Shown piece by piece: positions 33,463 through 44,453 of a stretch of 64,000 nt of DNA. The notes beneath the pieces were generated by a model. The model did no database searches, was not told the DNA's origin, and worked only from the letters and a program-made list of their open reading frames with translations. The translations under genes and the position numbers were made by a program. Source of the stretch: Neofusicoccum parvum (taxonomy: Eukaryota > Ascomycota > Dothideomycetes > Botryosphaeriales > Botryosphaeriaceae); the NCBI GenBank assembly GCA_020912385.1, contig CP087216.1, positions 1,178,001 to 1,242,000 on the forward strand, given 5' to 3'. Position 1 is the first letter of the stretch; every line of letters begins with the position of its first letter.

Positions 33463-35222
33463 ATGTCCGCCGAGGACTCGTTTTCCGTCATCTCCCACCC
33501 GGGAGGCCACGGCCATCGACTGTTCGACGAGTACCACAATCAGACCTCTGCCAAGGTCCCGGACTTGGATGTCCAGCTTGTTTCCGCCTTGCGTGCACAG
33601 CATCCGCAGTTGATCGTCACCACCGTCCCGGAGGGCAACTGCCCATTGCTCCAATTTGCAGCAGCCGGCCATGCAACTGCGGAGCTCGACACCGAATCCG
33701 AGCCGGCCATACGGTGGCGCGGCGTGGTCGCTGGTGGCCCGTCATCGACAGTCTCAATTGCGCAGGCTACTTTCTTTGGAAAGTATCATTACAAATGGGC
33801 CAACGAGGACTTCATCATGTACACGGTGACTGTCGGGTTGACCAACCTCCAATATGTCTTGAAGGAACCTGTCCGTGGGGAAACGCCTTCCTCCACTTCA
33901 TCCGTGACCGATTCCCTCCTCAGGACAATTGGGGCTTGGATGTCTCAGTCAAAGGCCATATACGTGTTTGATCAGTACTGGACTCGAAGCACGCAACTGT
34001 ATGAACAGGTGCAGAAAGCCAATTGGGACAAAGTCATACTTGATCCAAAGATGAAAAAATCCTTGAAGGACGTGTCGAAGAAGTTTTTTGACAACAGGGA
34101 TGTCTACGAAGACTACGGTGTGCCGTGGAAGGTATAACTGCTTTCTTTCTCAGAAGATGCTGCTACACAGGCTAACCCCATCCAGAGAGGTTTGATCTTT
34201 TACGGACCTGCAGGAAACGGAAAGACGATATCGATTAAAGCTCTCATGCATACCCTTTCCGAGCGGAACCCATCTGTCCCGACGCTTTACGTCAAGAATG
34301 CTCCATACAATTGGATGATTGGAAATGTCTTCCGGATGGCCAGACAGATGAGCCCATGCCTGCTCGTCCTCGAGGATATCGACACGATTGTCACCGAGCA
34401 GAGTCGCAGCTACTTCTTCAACGAAGTGGACGGGCTTGCGTCCAACGACGGCATTCTTATGATTGCCAGCACCAATCATCGTGAGCGCCCTTGTAGGATA
34501 TGAAGACGAGACAACGCTGACAGCATCAGTGGACAAGCTCGACCCGGGACTCACCAAGCGGCCAAGCAGGTTTGACCGCAAGTACCTCTTCCCGCTACCT
34601 TCAAAGGCAAGTCATCGAATTGGGCATGCTGGATGGATGTGCTGACGAGTTGCAGGAGGAACGGGCTCTCTACTGCGAATTCTGGAAAAACAAGCTGAAG
34701 GGCAAGAAGTCGATTGAGTTCCCGGATAAGCTTTGCCCAGCAATTGCTGACATCACTGATGGGTTCAGCTTCGCCTATCTCCAGGAAGCTTTCGTGGCGA
34801 CGCTTCTGGAGCTGGCGCGCTCGGGCGACGACAGTGAGTCATCCGAGTCTGAGGACGAAGAAGGCGACGGGTCACCGCTGGACAGATATGAACTCTGGCG
34901 CGTGATTAGAAAGCAGATCAGGATTCTGCGGGAGCAGATGGATAGCTCTAAGCCAGCGGTACCCGAAGCATGTGAAGCAGGGCCGGGCAGAGGGTTCGCA
35001 TCAGCGTACGAGGAGATGCTTCCGCTTCTGGAACGGGCTGAGCTTTCCAGCGGCTCAAGTGCGCGCCCTGCCCGGCCGTTTGGACAGGAAGCGCTATCGG
35101 AGGCCCGTGACGTGGGACGGGCTGGGCTGCGCAGGGCAGGAATTGGAGGGCCGTCGGATCTGTACTCGTATCCAGGGATCTTGGACGACGGGGCGGGCGC
35201 TGGGTGGAGGACGGCGGCGTGA
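33463..35222 (+). CDS. BCS1-like AAA ATPase
   Basis: Exons 33463..34131, 34186..34480, 34530..34606 and 34656..35222 give 535 residues. The ATPase core has Walker A GPAGNGKT near residue 230, Walker B LLVLEDID, and [27 protein letters not shown] (arginine finger region), as in the BCS1 branch of AAA proteins. Mitochondrial Bcs1 inserts the Rieske protein. This copy lacks the N-terminal membrane helix and presequence of the true chaperone, so it belongs to the expanded set of fungal BCS1-like paralogues of unknown role. The third intron (34607..34655) starts with GCAAGT, a GC-AG intron; using it joins LPSK to EERALYCEFW exactly. The C-terminus carries an acidic Ser-rich patch (DDSESSESEDEEGDG) followed by a low-complexity tail. 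Confidence 0.85.
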
Positions 35223-35883
35223 GGGCGGCTGGCGATGCCGCATCCGGGCGGGTCAGGTGGGCTGTGCCATGCGCGGACGGGCTGCGGGGAGCGGCAGCTG
35301 GCTGAGCGGGTGGTTTCCACGGGCGTTCTAGGGAAGTTCTGGGGCCACATGCAAGGCGGATCGCGTATCGCCTGCCGTCGGCGAGCGCTCGCCCTGCGCG
35401 CCTTCACCGGTGAGCTTGCGGGGAGACGGGCAAGCCGATCGTGTACGACAACGCACACCTGGGCAGAGCAGATGCCGTGCGCGGCTTACTCTGCAATTGA
35501 CGCCAGGCCACTGGCCGCTGCGACGCCCGCCCTGCAACGTGATAAGCTGCCAGCAGCCGACTGGCCTGCGACCCCGGAGGCCGCCGAGCAGGCAGCCATC
35601 GGGAGCCGCATGTGGCTGCCTCGCAGCACCGCCTGCCGCTCCCGCCGGCTGCTGCGCGCTGCTTATAACCGCCAGACTTCCGGCCTCAGCGGCGGCACTT
35701 CGCGCCTGAATAATCGGTCTGGACACTGTCCGCCTCGCTCCCGCCCGCCGCTTCCAGCGTGACCCGTGCTGCTCCGCCGCGTGAGAGAACTGCCTGTACG
35801 TTGTGCGTTGTGGCTCCAGCCTTCCTGCCGCATCGAGCCGGAGCACTGGCTGACGGCACCGCCAGCAGCGGCCCTTTCCTTAG
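35223..35883. other. Intergenic region before the Zn2Cys6 gene
   Basis: 661 bp, GC-rich, holding the 3' flank of the BCS1-like gene and the promoter of the next. No gene is seen. Confidence 0.5.
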
Positions 35884-38789
35884 ATGTCCGCCGCAGACCA
35901 CGCCCGTTTCCCGCAATTCGACCCCGGCGCGTGTCCTGCCGTACCCTGGGACGACCACCTGCGCTTCTGCGGCGACGACGAGCTCCGCGATGGCTTCTTC
36001 GGCATGGGCAACCAGTTCGTGGACCAGCCTGATCTGACGTCGCCGGCCGACGGCCCCGACTTCAGCCTCCTCCACGATGCCTCGCCCACCTCGCCCTCGG
36101 TGCACCTGCAGCCCTGCCTCGACATGCCCACCTCCGCCGGCCCCTCTGCGCTGACGCAGGGACTGCGCGAATGGGGCAATGCCGCCGTCCACCCCGCGGT
36201 TGTGAGCCCCACCATGGACCTGCTCTCGGAAGAGTTGATCGGCTCCTGCAACATGGCCGACTCGGAGCCCTTCAACCCGCTGTTCTTGGCCGAGGGCGCC
36301 AACTTCATGCCTGCTGACAACACGCCCTCCGAGTGCTCCTCGTTCAACAGCTCGGTTGGCAGCATCCCGATTCCGCAGCCGAGCCAGCAAGCATTCTCGG
36401 AGTATTCTTTCTGTTCCGAACCAAGTTTGGGATACACCGGCTCTTCGTTCAATTCTGACCGGTCTTTCGACACGCTCTACTCGGCCCACAAGCAGAGCGA
36501 GCGTCTTGCTCCGCCGCCCCAGAACACTCTGGCGCTTCACAGTCAACCCCAGGTGTCTGGCTGGCAGCAACAGCAAACCAAGCCAATTCATTTCCAGCGA
36601 GCCAGGCGCTTGACTGCAGATCAGCCCAAGCGAGGCCCCCCGACCAGCTTTAGATCCGGGATTCAGAAGAACACTCTCAGCTTCATCCACTGCCGCCCCA
36701 GCGAGGACTCGCGTCGGATCCTCACCTACGGCGCGGAGCACTCGCCCAACGGAAAGAGGCCCAGGGGCCGGAAGAACCCTCTGACCCCAGAGCAGAAGAA
36801 ACATGCGGCTCTCATGCGCCGAGTGAAGGCCTGCGAGAGTTGCAGGTTGCGAAAGGAAAAGGTAAGAGATCTTGACTTTTGTGGTAGAAAGAGGATGCCT
36901 CGGGAAGAAGTGGAGAACAAGGACAGAATGAGAATCAAAAACAACATTTTTGGAGCCCTCCCTGACTCATCCGCCGTTTTGACAGTGCGATCCCGGCATT
37001 CCATGCAAGGCGTGCATTGAGCACTTCCGGACTGATCTTGTGCGCACCCCCTGTCGCGGCAAGACTCTGGAGGATTTGGCATCCGCAATGCTTTCCGGTG
37101 GGTCTCAAGGTTCATCATCTTCTCCAACATGCGCGACATCAGGCTCGGCGGCAGCACTAGGGAAAGACAACGAGGAGCCCGGCCCATTCCAGGAGCCGTT
37201 CGGGTTTTAGAAGCTCCTCCCGTCATTCCTGTCCGCATCGTTGAGGGAGAATATCATGCCTTGTTATTTTGGTTCTTAGCTGCTCACCTGCCCTAACGCG
37301 ACACGTTCCTGTATCAAGAGTGGCGATGCATCGAACCATCGCCTGTGAGCATGAGGTGCTGACTAGTGTGCCTGACATAACAGATGAGTTGGGCTGGTGT
37401 CCTACGGAACGGACGCTTGACACGTATTTTGGTCCAGGGGCGTATACCATCTCGTCGGAAGTCTCTTTTGTCAATCTGACGCTTGGCTTCGGGCCCCCGT
37501 TGCTGAGGCAGGTTCGAAGGGTGGTTCCTACGCACCCAGATCAGCTTATCCACAACCACATTGTGTACGACTGGCCAGCCCCCCGCGGAGGTGAGACCAT
37601 GTTGAGCAGCAGCCCGCACCAGGACCGTCACAGCGTCCTCCCTGCTATTTTGGCCGACACATCCGATCTGCGCGAGGAGCTAAATGAGCACCTGTCGAAA
37701 CTTGTCAACGATGAACAGTCCTTCCGCCAATTCCCCCTGTATAACTCGAAGCTTGAAGTCCTCAAGCATGTGTACATGTTTTTTCTTGGCCTCAATGACG
37801 TACGTACCTTCACAGACACTCTCAAACAAGTGGCGCCCATGATTTACAGCCTACAGCCCACCCACAGCCACCTCCTCCGCACCGCCCTCAAGCTTCTCGT
37901 TCTCGTCCACATCAGCGACCACACCATGCTCGATACCTCCGCCCCGCTCTTCTTCACCTTCTCCCGCAATGCTAGCGACGCCCGCTCGATGACACCTTGC
38001 TTGATCCGCGGCCAGCTCGGTGCCGTGATTCCCACGCTCGCTCAGGACCTTCTCCGCGAGGCGCTCAGTCGCCTTGAAGGCATCTGCCTCGCTCGTCGCT
38101 GCACCGACTGGCCGACCGCCCTCGCCACACTCGCTACGGTGTGCATGGCTGTCGAAAGTGTGCAATACCACGCCGCAAAAGAGCCATACCACGCGCAGTT
38201 CAACGTGGCACCTTGTGGCAAGAGTAGCGGAGTCAACACCTTCAACCGTCCCGCTGCCCTGACCATCCCTCAAAACCCCAGGGTCGTCGTCTTCGGGCCC
38301 GAGAGGCCCCCTTTCACCTCTTCCGCCCCTTCTTCGTTCACAACCACCTCATCCTCGTCCTCGAGCATTCACGACGACATCGCCGACGATTTCTCCGATA
38401 GCGACGCTGCCTCACCCCTTTCGGCTACGCATGAAGAATCGGTCGACCGCCTCATCAAATTCTACCGCCACTGCTTCCGCGGGTGCCACTGCTCGCGCCT
38501 GCAGGACTTCGTTCCTGCTACATCCGCGTCCGCCAGGCGGATGCAGCAGCAGGCGGAGTCACAGGACGCCGTCTCCGCGCGCTTCGTCAGCGGTGTTAAG
38601 GCGTCGCTGCGGAGTGCACGGGCGTATTTGATGCAGCGGCGGGTCGTGGGTGCGAGCGTATTGAGGGCAATTTCCGGGAAGAAGGAGGCCGGAGCAAGAG
38701 GTGGCGGTGATGGTGGAAGGCAGGAGGGAAAGCTGAGGGATATGTCGGTCTTCTTCGATAGGTTGTTGGCGAAGTTATTCTTGGACTGA
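35884..38789 (+). CDS. Zn2Cys6 (C6 zinc cluster) transcription factor
   Basis: The model has exons 35884..36861, 36986..37097 and 37321..38789, about 852 residues. The first 315 residues are a Ser/Pro/Asn-rich, mildly acidic region. A basic stretch (GKRPRGRKNPLTPEQKKHAALMRRVKA) leads into the cluster C-x2-C-x6-C-x5-C-x2-C-x12-C (CESCRLRKEKC, then CKAC, then CR). The fifth-to-sixth spacing is longer than the classic 6-9 but occurs in some filamentous-fungal C6 proteins. The zinc cluster is split by intron 1. Intron 2 (223 nt) is my least certain choice: it uses GTGGGT and a CTAAC branch before ATCAAGAG. Without it the protein stops at 37210. The C-terminal half (GWCPTERTLDTYFGPG..THPDQLIHNHIVYDW) looks like the conserved tail of this C6 subgroup. 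Targets are unknown. Confidence 0.75.
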
Positions 38790-39931
38790 GAGGCCCAGAT
38801 CCCGGATCAGTTGGAGGTGGGGTGTCAAGGCTGAGGTTGGAGGAATTGAGTGGGGAAAGCGTGTCGTTTCTGTGCTCGCAAGTTAGTTTTTCTCTTATCT
38901 TCCTCACATTTTGTGGACGAGTCTCCTTAGCTGGCTGCGGCCCGTCTTTCTCGAGTTTCTTCTTTTCTCTGTCCACGTATTTCTTTGCCTTTTCTGGTAC
39001 GGATTTCCGCGTTCTGTTCTGACGAGCTTTACGGCCTTTCGGTGTTTTCGTTCCAGGCCCCTTTGGACTACTTGATTTCTTTTCAGACGCTGAGCGGCTC
39101 GATTTCTTTTCTGTCTGTCTTCTCTTCTTCTGCTCCTTGGATATATATCTTGAAGATACCCTAGACTGGTGGGCGGCTGTTCTGTACATCCTCTCGCTTT
39201 TCTTTTCAACCACGGAGTTCTTTTTTTTCGAGATAGAAGGGGATTAGAAGTCTCCTTGTTTGTATCAATATAAATTGTCACCGCCTGGATGTCTCCGTAC
39301 ATGCAAACGTCTAACAGAGGAGCCTAGACGTTTGTCACAACACAGAGCAGCGTTGTGAAACGAGCTAGAGCATTTACTAGTAGCTCGGCCTCTTCCAGCA
39401 CCTTGGACCCTCTTCACGCACTTTCGTCTTAGACGATCCAAGATTGGTCCCAAGCCGTGAAAGATGCAAGTAGGGCCTCTCTGCACGCTTCAACCCGGGA
39501 CGAGCACACTAGCAGGACAATTCCGACTCTCGTTCGACTATACCCCTCCTTCGCTTCCTTCTTTCCTTCCGGCCGTCCGTCCATGGAAGAAATGGAGGAA
39601 TCTGCACTCCCGCACGCGTTATTCCCCGCTTCTCGGGAAATTTCGGCGGCGAAGTTGCTCGTATCTGGAAAACAACCGGGAGTGCGGCAATGGAATGTCA
39701 AGACCATGGACAAGGCATCCGACAGAGCACATTCTCCGGATCAGTCAGGTTCCCTGCGCGTAGGAAAGCCGGCTGGCCACACCTTCCTCCCAGCTGTCCT
39801 ACGCCTTGGAGCCACTCCAGCCCAGCACCAATCCGACCGCCGTACCCCATTTCATACCGTGAGCGCTGGCGAGCACTCCCCTCACCAAAGCTTCTTCATG
39901 CCGTCGTCCCGCAGACCCCACCACGCTCCCC
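38790..39931. other. Convergent intergenic region, T/C-rich on the + strand
   Basis: 1.1 kb. The stretch 38870-39230 is strongly pyrimidine-rich on the + strand, so all minus-strand frames read Lys/Arg-rich. I do not accept these as genes (see the rejected list). Confidence 0.5.
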
Positions 39932-40585
39932 TCACTCCCCGTCCTCGTCCGCAACCGCAAACCCCACCCTGATCCACAGACTGCACCCCACGCACCCGAC
40001 CAGCACCTCGCCCACCTCGCCCGCCCTCTCCAGCGCCTCCTCGTCCACCACGAACCCCCTCTCCTCCCCGCACCGGCACCCCCGCCACCACGTGCCCCCG
40101 GCCGCCTCGTCGAACGCCAGGTCGTCCAGATCCACCGCCTCGAGACCGAGCCGCCACTCATCCTCCGCGTCCGCGTCCGCGTCCGCGTCGCCGCCGCCTC
40201 TGTTGTTTCCCCGCAGCCTCAGCGCGCGGTCGTGCGCGGCGCGCGCGGCGGGGTCGAGCAGGGTCTTGTAGGCCGTGGTGATGTTGTCGACGGTGTAGGA
40301 GGAGGAGGTGGTGGTCGTCTGCGCGTCGTCGTTCTGGCTCGCCGCGGCCGTTCTCTGCTGGGCGGGCGGGAGGCGGGCGGGGGTTGCGGCGGGGGATTTG
40401 TCCGGGTGGTGCGTCAGGAGCGCGCGGCGGTAGGCGGCCTTGATCGCGGCGGGGGTGTGTGGTTGCGTTGCGGAGGTGGAAGATGGTGACGATGTGTTGG
40501 CGGTGAAGGGTGCGGGGAGGGAGAGGATGCGGTAGGCGTTGAAGGAGGGTGGCAGAGCGGTCGGCGGGGCTGTGGCGGAGGGCAT
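39932..40585 (-). CDS. DPH4: Diphthamide biosynthesis protein 4 (J domain plus CSL zinc finger)
   Basis: 217 residues, single exon. Dph4/Jjj3 is a J-domain protein with a Zn/Fe-binding CSL domain that supports the first step of diphthamide formation on elongation factor 2. The J domain starts at FNAYRIL and has the HPD tripeptide at residues 60-62 (THHPDKS). A low-complexity Ser/Thr/Gln insertion separates helix III from the rest (SYTVDNITTAYKTLLDPAARAAHDR). An Asp-Ala repeat (DADADADAE), encoded by a CGTCCG 6-mer repeat, precedes the CSL part, whose ligands are CRCG and CVGCSLW. Upstream in-frame ATGs exist (one near 40858) but this one fits the family. ZW10 lies 326 bp further on in the same orientation. 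Confidence 0.85.
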   Translation of the reverse strand: MPSATAPPTALPPSFNAYRILSLPAPFTANTSSPSSTSATQPHTPAAIKAAYRRALLTHHPDKSPAATPARLPPAQQRTAAASQNDDAQTTTTSSSYTVDNITTAYKTLLDPAARAAHDRALRLRGNNRGGGDADADADAEDEWRLGLEAVDLDDLAFDEAAGGTWWRGCRCGEERGFVVDEEALERAGEVGEVLVGCVGCSLWIRVGFAVADEDGE

Positions 40586-40911
40586 GGTTGGCGGGACGGC
40601 TGGCCGATCCGGGCTGCAACGCGGTGGTGGTGTAGAATGCGCGCTGGGTTGCGCGGTTTTGTTCAATTCGGAGCTGAGACGCGGAGTGGAGTTGCCGTGG
40701 ATAATGTCCAGGGAAAGGGCCTGCTGCGGCGCAGTGGTGGTGAGGACTGAATGGCGGGGAAGATGCGGAGGGAAATAATTTCTTGGGACTCCGGATGACG
40801 TCCGCCGGCCGTGCTCAATGCCGCCACTCACATGCAACACCCGCACGCATGCTTCCATCGCGTCATTGATTCTCTGTTGATCTTTGCTACGTGTACATTC
40901 CCACAGCTCTC
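40586..40911. other. Intergenic region between DPH4 and ZW10
   Basis: 326 bp holding the DPH4 promoter and ZW10 3' flank; no separate feature is seen. Confidence 0.4.
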
Positions 40912-43630
40912 TCACCGCACAGCAGTCCTTTTGATATCTGCAATTGCCCGCCTCCGATAATCGCTGTCCGCGAACAGCGCCTCGATCAAATCCACCACCT
41001 CATCCGCCCCGTACTCCAGCTTGAGCTCGCCTTCAGTCCACAGGTACTTGATGTCCGCAAGACTGCTTTCGAGTATTTCGCCTAGGTACTGGAACTTGAA
41101 CCAATTTGGCGTGTAGACACCCGTCATGTCGCCTTGCTGTTGTGGCTGCACGAACAGATCGCTGAGCGCCGACACGCGCGTGCAGAAGTCGCGAAGACGC
41201 TTCGACTCTTCCTCCGAAATGTCGCTCATGTCCTCAATGTCGACAATCATCTTGTGGAGCACAGTCGCAAGGAGGGACCCGAGCGACTGAAGCAGCGCCG
41301 AGTGCGAAAGCACCCCCCTCCATTGCCGCGCTACATCTCGGATCCGATCCACCGTCATCGACACAGCATTGTCGCACTCGGCTGCAAATGGTGCTGACGT
41401 GCAGTTTGCGAAGCCTTGCGCTCCGTCGAGCAGATCTCGGATGATGGTCCTTTGGGATTCCATTTCTTTTCCGTAGGCTCGTTTGCTAAAGCTCTCGACG
41501 GCCTTGAGGTCTGCGTCAAGTCGTAGGCGGCTCGACGGTCTTGAGGTCTGTGGGAGATCCGAAGATTCGTCTGTCTGAGCCTGCCTCGCGAGGAAGTTGC
41601 GCAATTCGTCTACGAGACGAGTTGAGTCATTGTAAGCTAGCATGTTCCCCGCGATATCGTTGGCGTAGTAGACGGGAGCCGTCGCTCGGTACATGGCCAG
41701 GACAAGGGTAGGGATGGAGTACAGGCCGAAGCCAGCTGGCGCGATAGGCGTGTTCGAGAAGCTGGCTCATTGTCAGCGATCGCAGCCAAGACAGAGAGGA
41801 GCACACCCACTTTGGTTGAGCCAGGGCCTGAGCATCAGAGACAACCTGTGTAATGGTTTCCATGATGGCATCTGGAATCTCTGTAACGGTGTATTTCTCC
41901 CGTAGCGTCAATTCCCGTTCTTGAGGCGCAGACCCCTGTGCCTTTCCGCTGGGATTCTTCGATGGCTCCTTCGTCGCCACATCACTCTTCTTTTCCACTT
42001 CCTCAGCATCCCCATTTGCGTCATCATCACCCCATCCCCAAGCCTCTGTTTCATCTTCCTCGGCCATGTCTTTTGAACTCTTGTCAGACTTTGCCTCAGT
42101 GGGATTATCTCCTTCAGTATCGTCGTCGAGGCCCCAAGCATCTGCATCCATATCCTCCTCCTCCACATGTTGTGATTCCTGTTTCTGCTCCTTTGCGTCG
42201 GCTGCTTCCGACGTTTTCCCTCCGTCATCATTGTCCCACGCATCCCAGTCGTCCTCGGCCTCCTCTCCCGCCATTATTGCATCATTACGCGAAACCATCT
42301 GAGTCTCTACCCGTTCCACTTCTTTCTTGTGTTGAATGCCCCGAGAACATAACGCCCTTACCGATGCTAATGCGTCCTCCTTCCTGCGCGCAAGCCAGTT
42401 CCGCGGAGCCTTTTCTACCCACTCATTCAGCTCTTTCGAAGGCCAACCGAGCTCCTCTGCATATCTTGCAAGCCCAGAGACTGAAGCCAAGACATGTTGG
42501 AATGGGCCGAGATTATCGAGAGAAACAGGGATTGAAGTATCCAGCCAGTCAGAGGTCAGTCGGGCGACCAAGCCTGGAAACAGCTTCTCGGAGAGAGGCG
42601 TGGATATGGAGCTCGGTAGCCTCTTGCTGAGGTATTCGCAAATGTACTGCACATCGCCCACGGTGGCCACCACGCTCGGGACTGCTGCAAGTCGCGTTAT
42701 CTCGAGAGTATCGTCAGTGGTTGCGAGACTGGTTCCATTGGGCGAGTCCGTCACGGCTAAGCGGGGATGGAGGATGGCTTGTTCGAAGCCTTTTTGGAAC
42801 TTCAGAATGGCGGCGGGGAGAGTGCCGAGCCGAGAGAGAGCGTCCACCACGGTCGAGAGGCTGATACCTGTGCCACTGGTCAGATCTGCATAGCCGTTTG
42901 TTTGCACAGAAATTACCGTCGATGTTCTGGTTAATCGAAACGCGCTTGTTCGGGACATCGACAACCAGCAGAAGATTCCAAGCACCCATGGTGTTCTCGG
43001 CTAGGGCTTCCCGTAGTTGGCTTACGCGCTTGTGCAGCACACCGGCCACTCGTGTGTCCCTGAAAGGACCCAGATGTATGATGTAGTCGTCGGCCTGCTT
43101 CATCTTGTTTAGGGCTTCGATGATGTCGTGCTCGACAGCGGCATCCTGGGCTTTGTCCAGCAGATCGGAGGCCTGCTTTATGCGCTCGACGGTGGCAGTA
43201 AGCGTGTCGTTGAAGGCCAGCTCGTTCTTGAGCAGGGTGACCTTGCTGGAGGCATCTTCGACGTTGGCGTGCAGTGTCCTGCCGGCCTCGGCCTGCTGGA
43301 CGATGTCGTGGGCGGTTGCGCGGGAGCGTTCGATGTCAGCCTGCAGCTGCTTGGCCTGGGCGATCCAGCCGTCAATGTCCGGCGCAGCGTCACGGCTCAA
43401 GGCGCGGATCTCGGCCTGTTCGGGTGGTCAGCTCCAGTGTGCGAGCGGGGGCAGCGAGGGCCGGCCACCTTGACTTCGTTCTGGGCTCTCGCGATGCCCT
43501 GCAGCAAGCTCGGGAGCGCGGCGGCGGGCAGCTGGGCGGAGGCGACGGCCTCGCTGTCCGGGTAGGCGCCATGCTCGACGGACTCGAGGACGGCGTGGCC
43601 CAGGTTCTGGGGGGTCAGAATGGGCGGCAT
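40912..43630 (-). CDS. ZW10/Dsl1-family tethering protein
   Basis: Exons on the minus strand 43469..43630, 42917..43415, 41811..42867 and 40912..41761 give 855 residues. ZW10-type proteins act in the Dsl1/NRZ tether that captures COPI vesicles at the ER; animal ZW10 also serves the kinetochore, which has not been shown for fungi. The N-terminal third is helical (LQADIERSRATAHDIVQQAEA), as in the Tip20/ZW10-binding region. Near residues 430-510 is an acidic, Trp-containing insertion with DDWDAWDND, DADAWGLDD and EAWGWGDDD. The C-terminal domain runs from FSNTPIAPA..LVLAMYRATAP to the end (LIEALFADSDYRRRAIADI). The first donor is GTGGCC (weak); intron 2 was set to 49 nt because the nearer acceptor would give an implausible 31-nt intron. 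Confidence 0.88.
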
Positions 43631-44453
43631 GGGTGGGTGTTGCGGGCGCGCGCGGCTTGGGCGAGGTGTCCGCTGGCACAGTGCTGGCGCGCGGGAGAGC
43701 TCCGGGCCCCAAAACGTCAGACGCGCAAATCGTCGGCCGCACGGCCGCCCGTGACTGCCAGCCTGCTGCCGCTGCCACCAGCCCACCACCGCCAACTGCT
43801 CGCTGCCTCTCCCCAACCACTGTCCTTTTGGCCGTCTCGACCAGTACGTACCCTCCCCGCAGCCCATGGCCTCCTCGGATCCTGCTCTGAGCCGGCTCCC
43901 GCCCCCCACCTGTTCGCCGCAGCGGACCGTGCTGATTGGCGGGGTGCCGCCAGGCTTAGACCACGGCAACCTCGTTCCCCGCGGCTGCTGCACACTGACC
44001 GGCAGCCCTCAGCATTCTCCCTGGATCGCTCGCTGTGCGCCGTGCTCCGGTATGTCTGCGGGCCTTGCTGGCAGACGTTTCTCGTGTCGCAAGACCGATT
44101 CACTGACACGCGCCCAAGGTCCGTCGCTCTTGGTCTTCTGCTGGCCTTCTGTTTCCGGTAGTAAGTCTCCCGCAACCCGGCATTTGTCATATCAAACCCC
44201 GCCGTTTGCCCAACATGACATTCTGTCATCGTGCTTGACTACACACTCCCGCCATGTGGCAGAGCACCGAAACAAGAGCCTGCTTTTCTTTTCTCATCGC
44301 CGCTCTCTGCTTGTCAACCTCCTTCCATGGCCGCCGTGTCACCTCCGCATCAAATTTTCCCAATCTAACTAACTTTTCAGCCTCCTCAGCTCTTGCAGTA
44401 GCTTGAGTGCGTCACTGCGGTACTTTTCGCTGCCCATTATCCCGCTCGCCATC
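43631..44453. promoter_or_regulatory. Divergent promoter ZW10 / M16C protease, with a likely 5'-UTR intron
   Basis: 824 bp. GTAAGT at 44161 and CTAACTAACTTTTCAG ending at 44380 would bound a 220-nt intron in the leader of the protease mRNA, with a strong branch site and pyrimidine tract. A 168-codon ATG frame from 43866 crosses it but looks non-coding. Confidence 0.45.

Noticed and set aside
38596..39302. Two overlapping minus-strand frames rich in Lys/Arg, one of 133 codons with an ATG at 39302, one of over 190 codons
   Set aside because: The + strand is T/C-rich here, so every minus-strand frame reads Lys/Arg/Glu/Ser. Both frames are equally open, which argues for composition rather than coding; one also overlaps the end of the transcription factor gene.
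42886..42916. 31-nt intron in ZW10 using the first possible acceptor
   Set aside because: Too short for a fungal spliceosomal intron; the acceptor 18 nt further gives 49 nt, a proper CTGAC branch site and the same phase.
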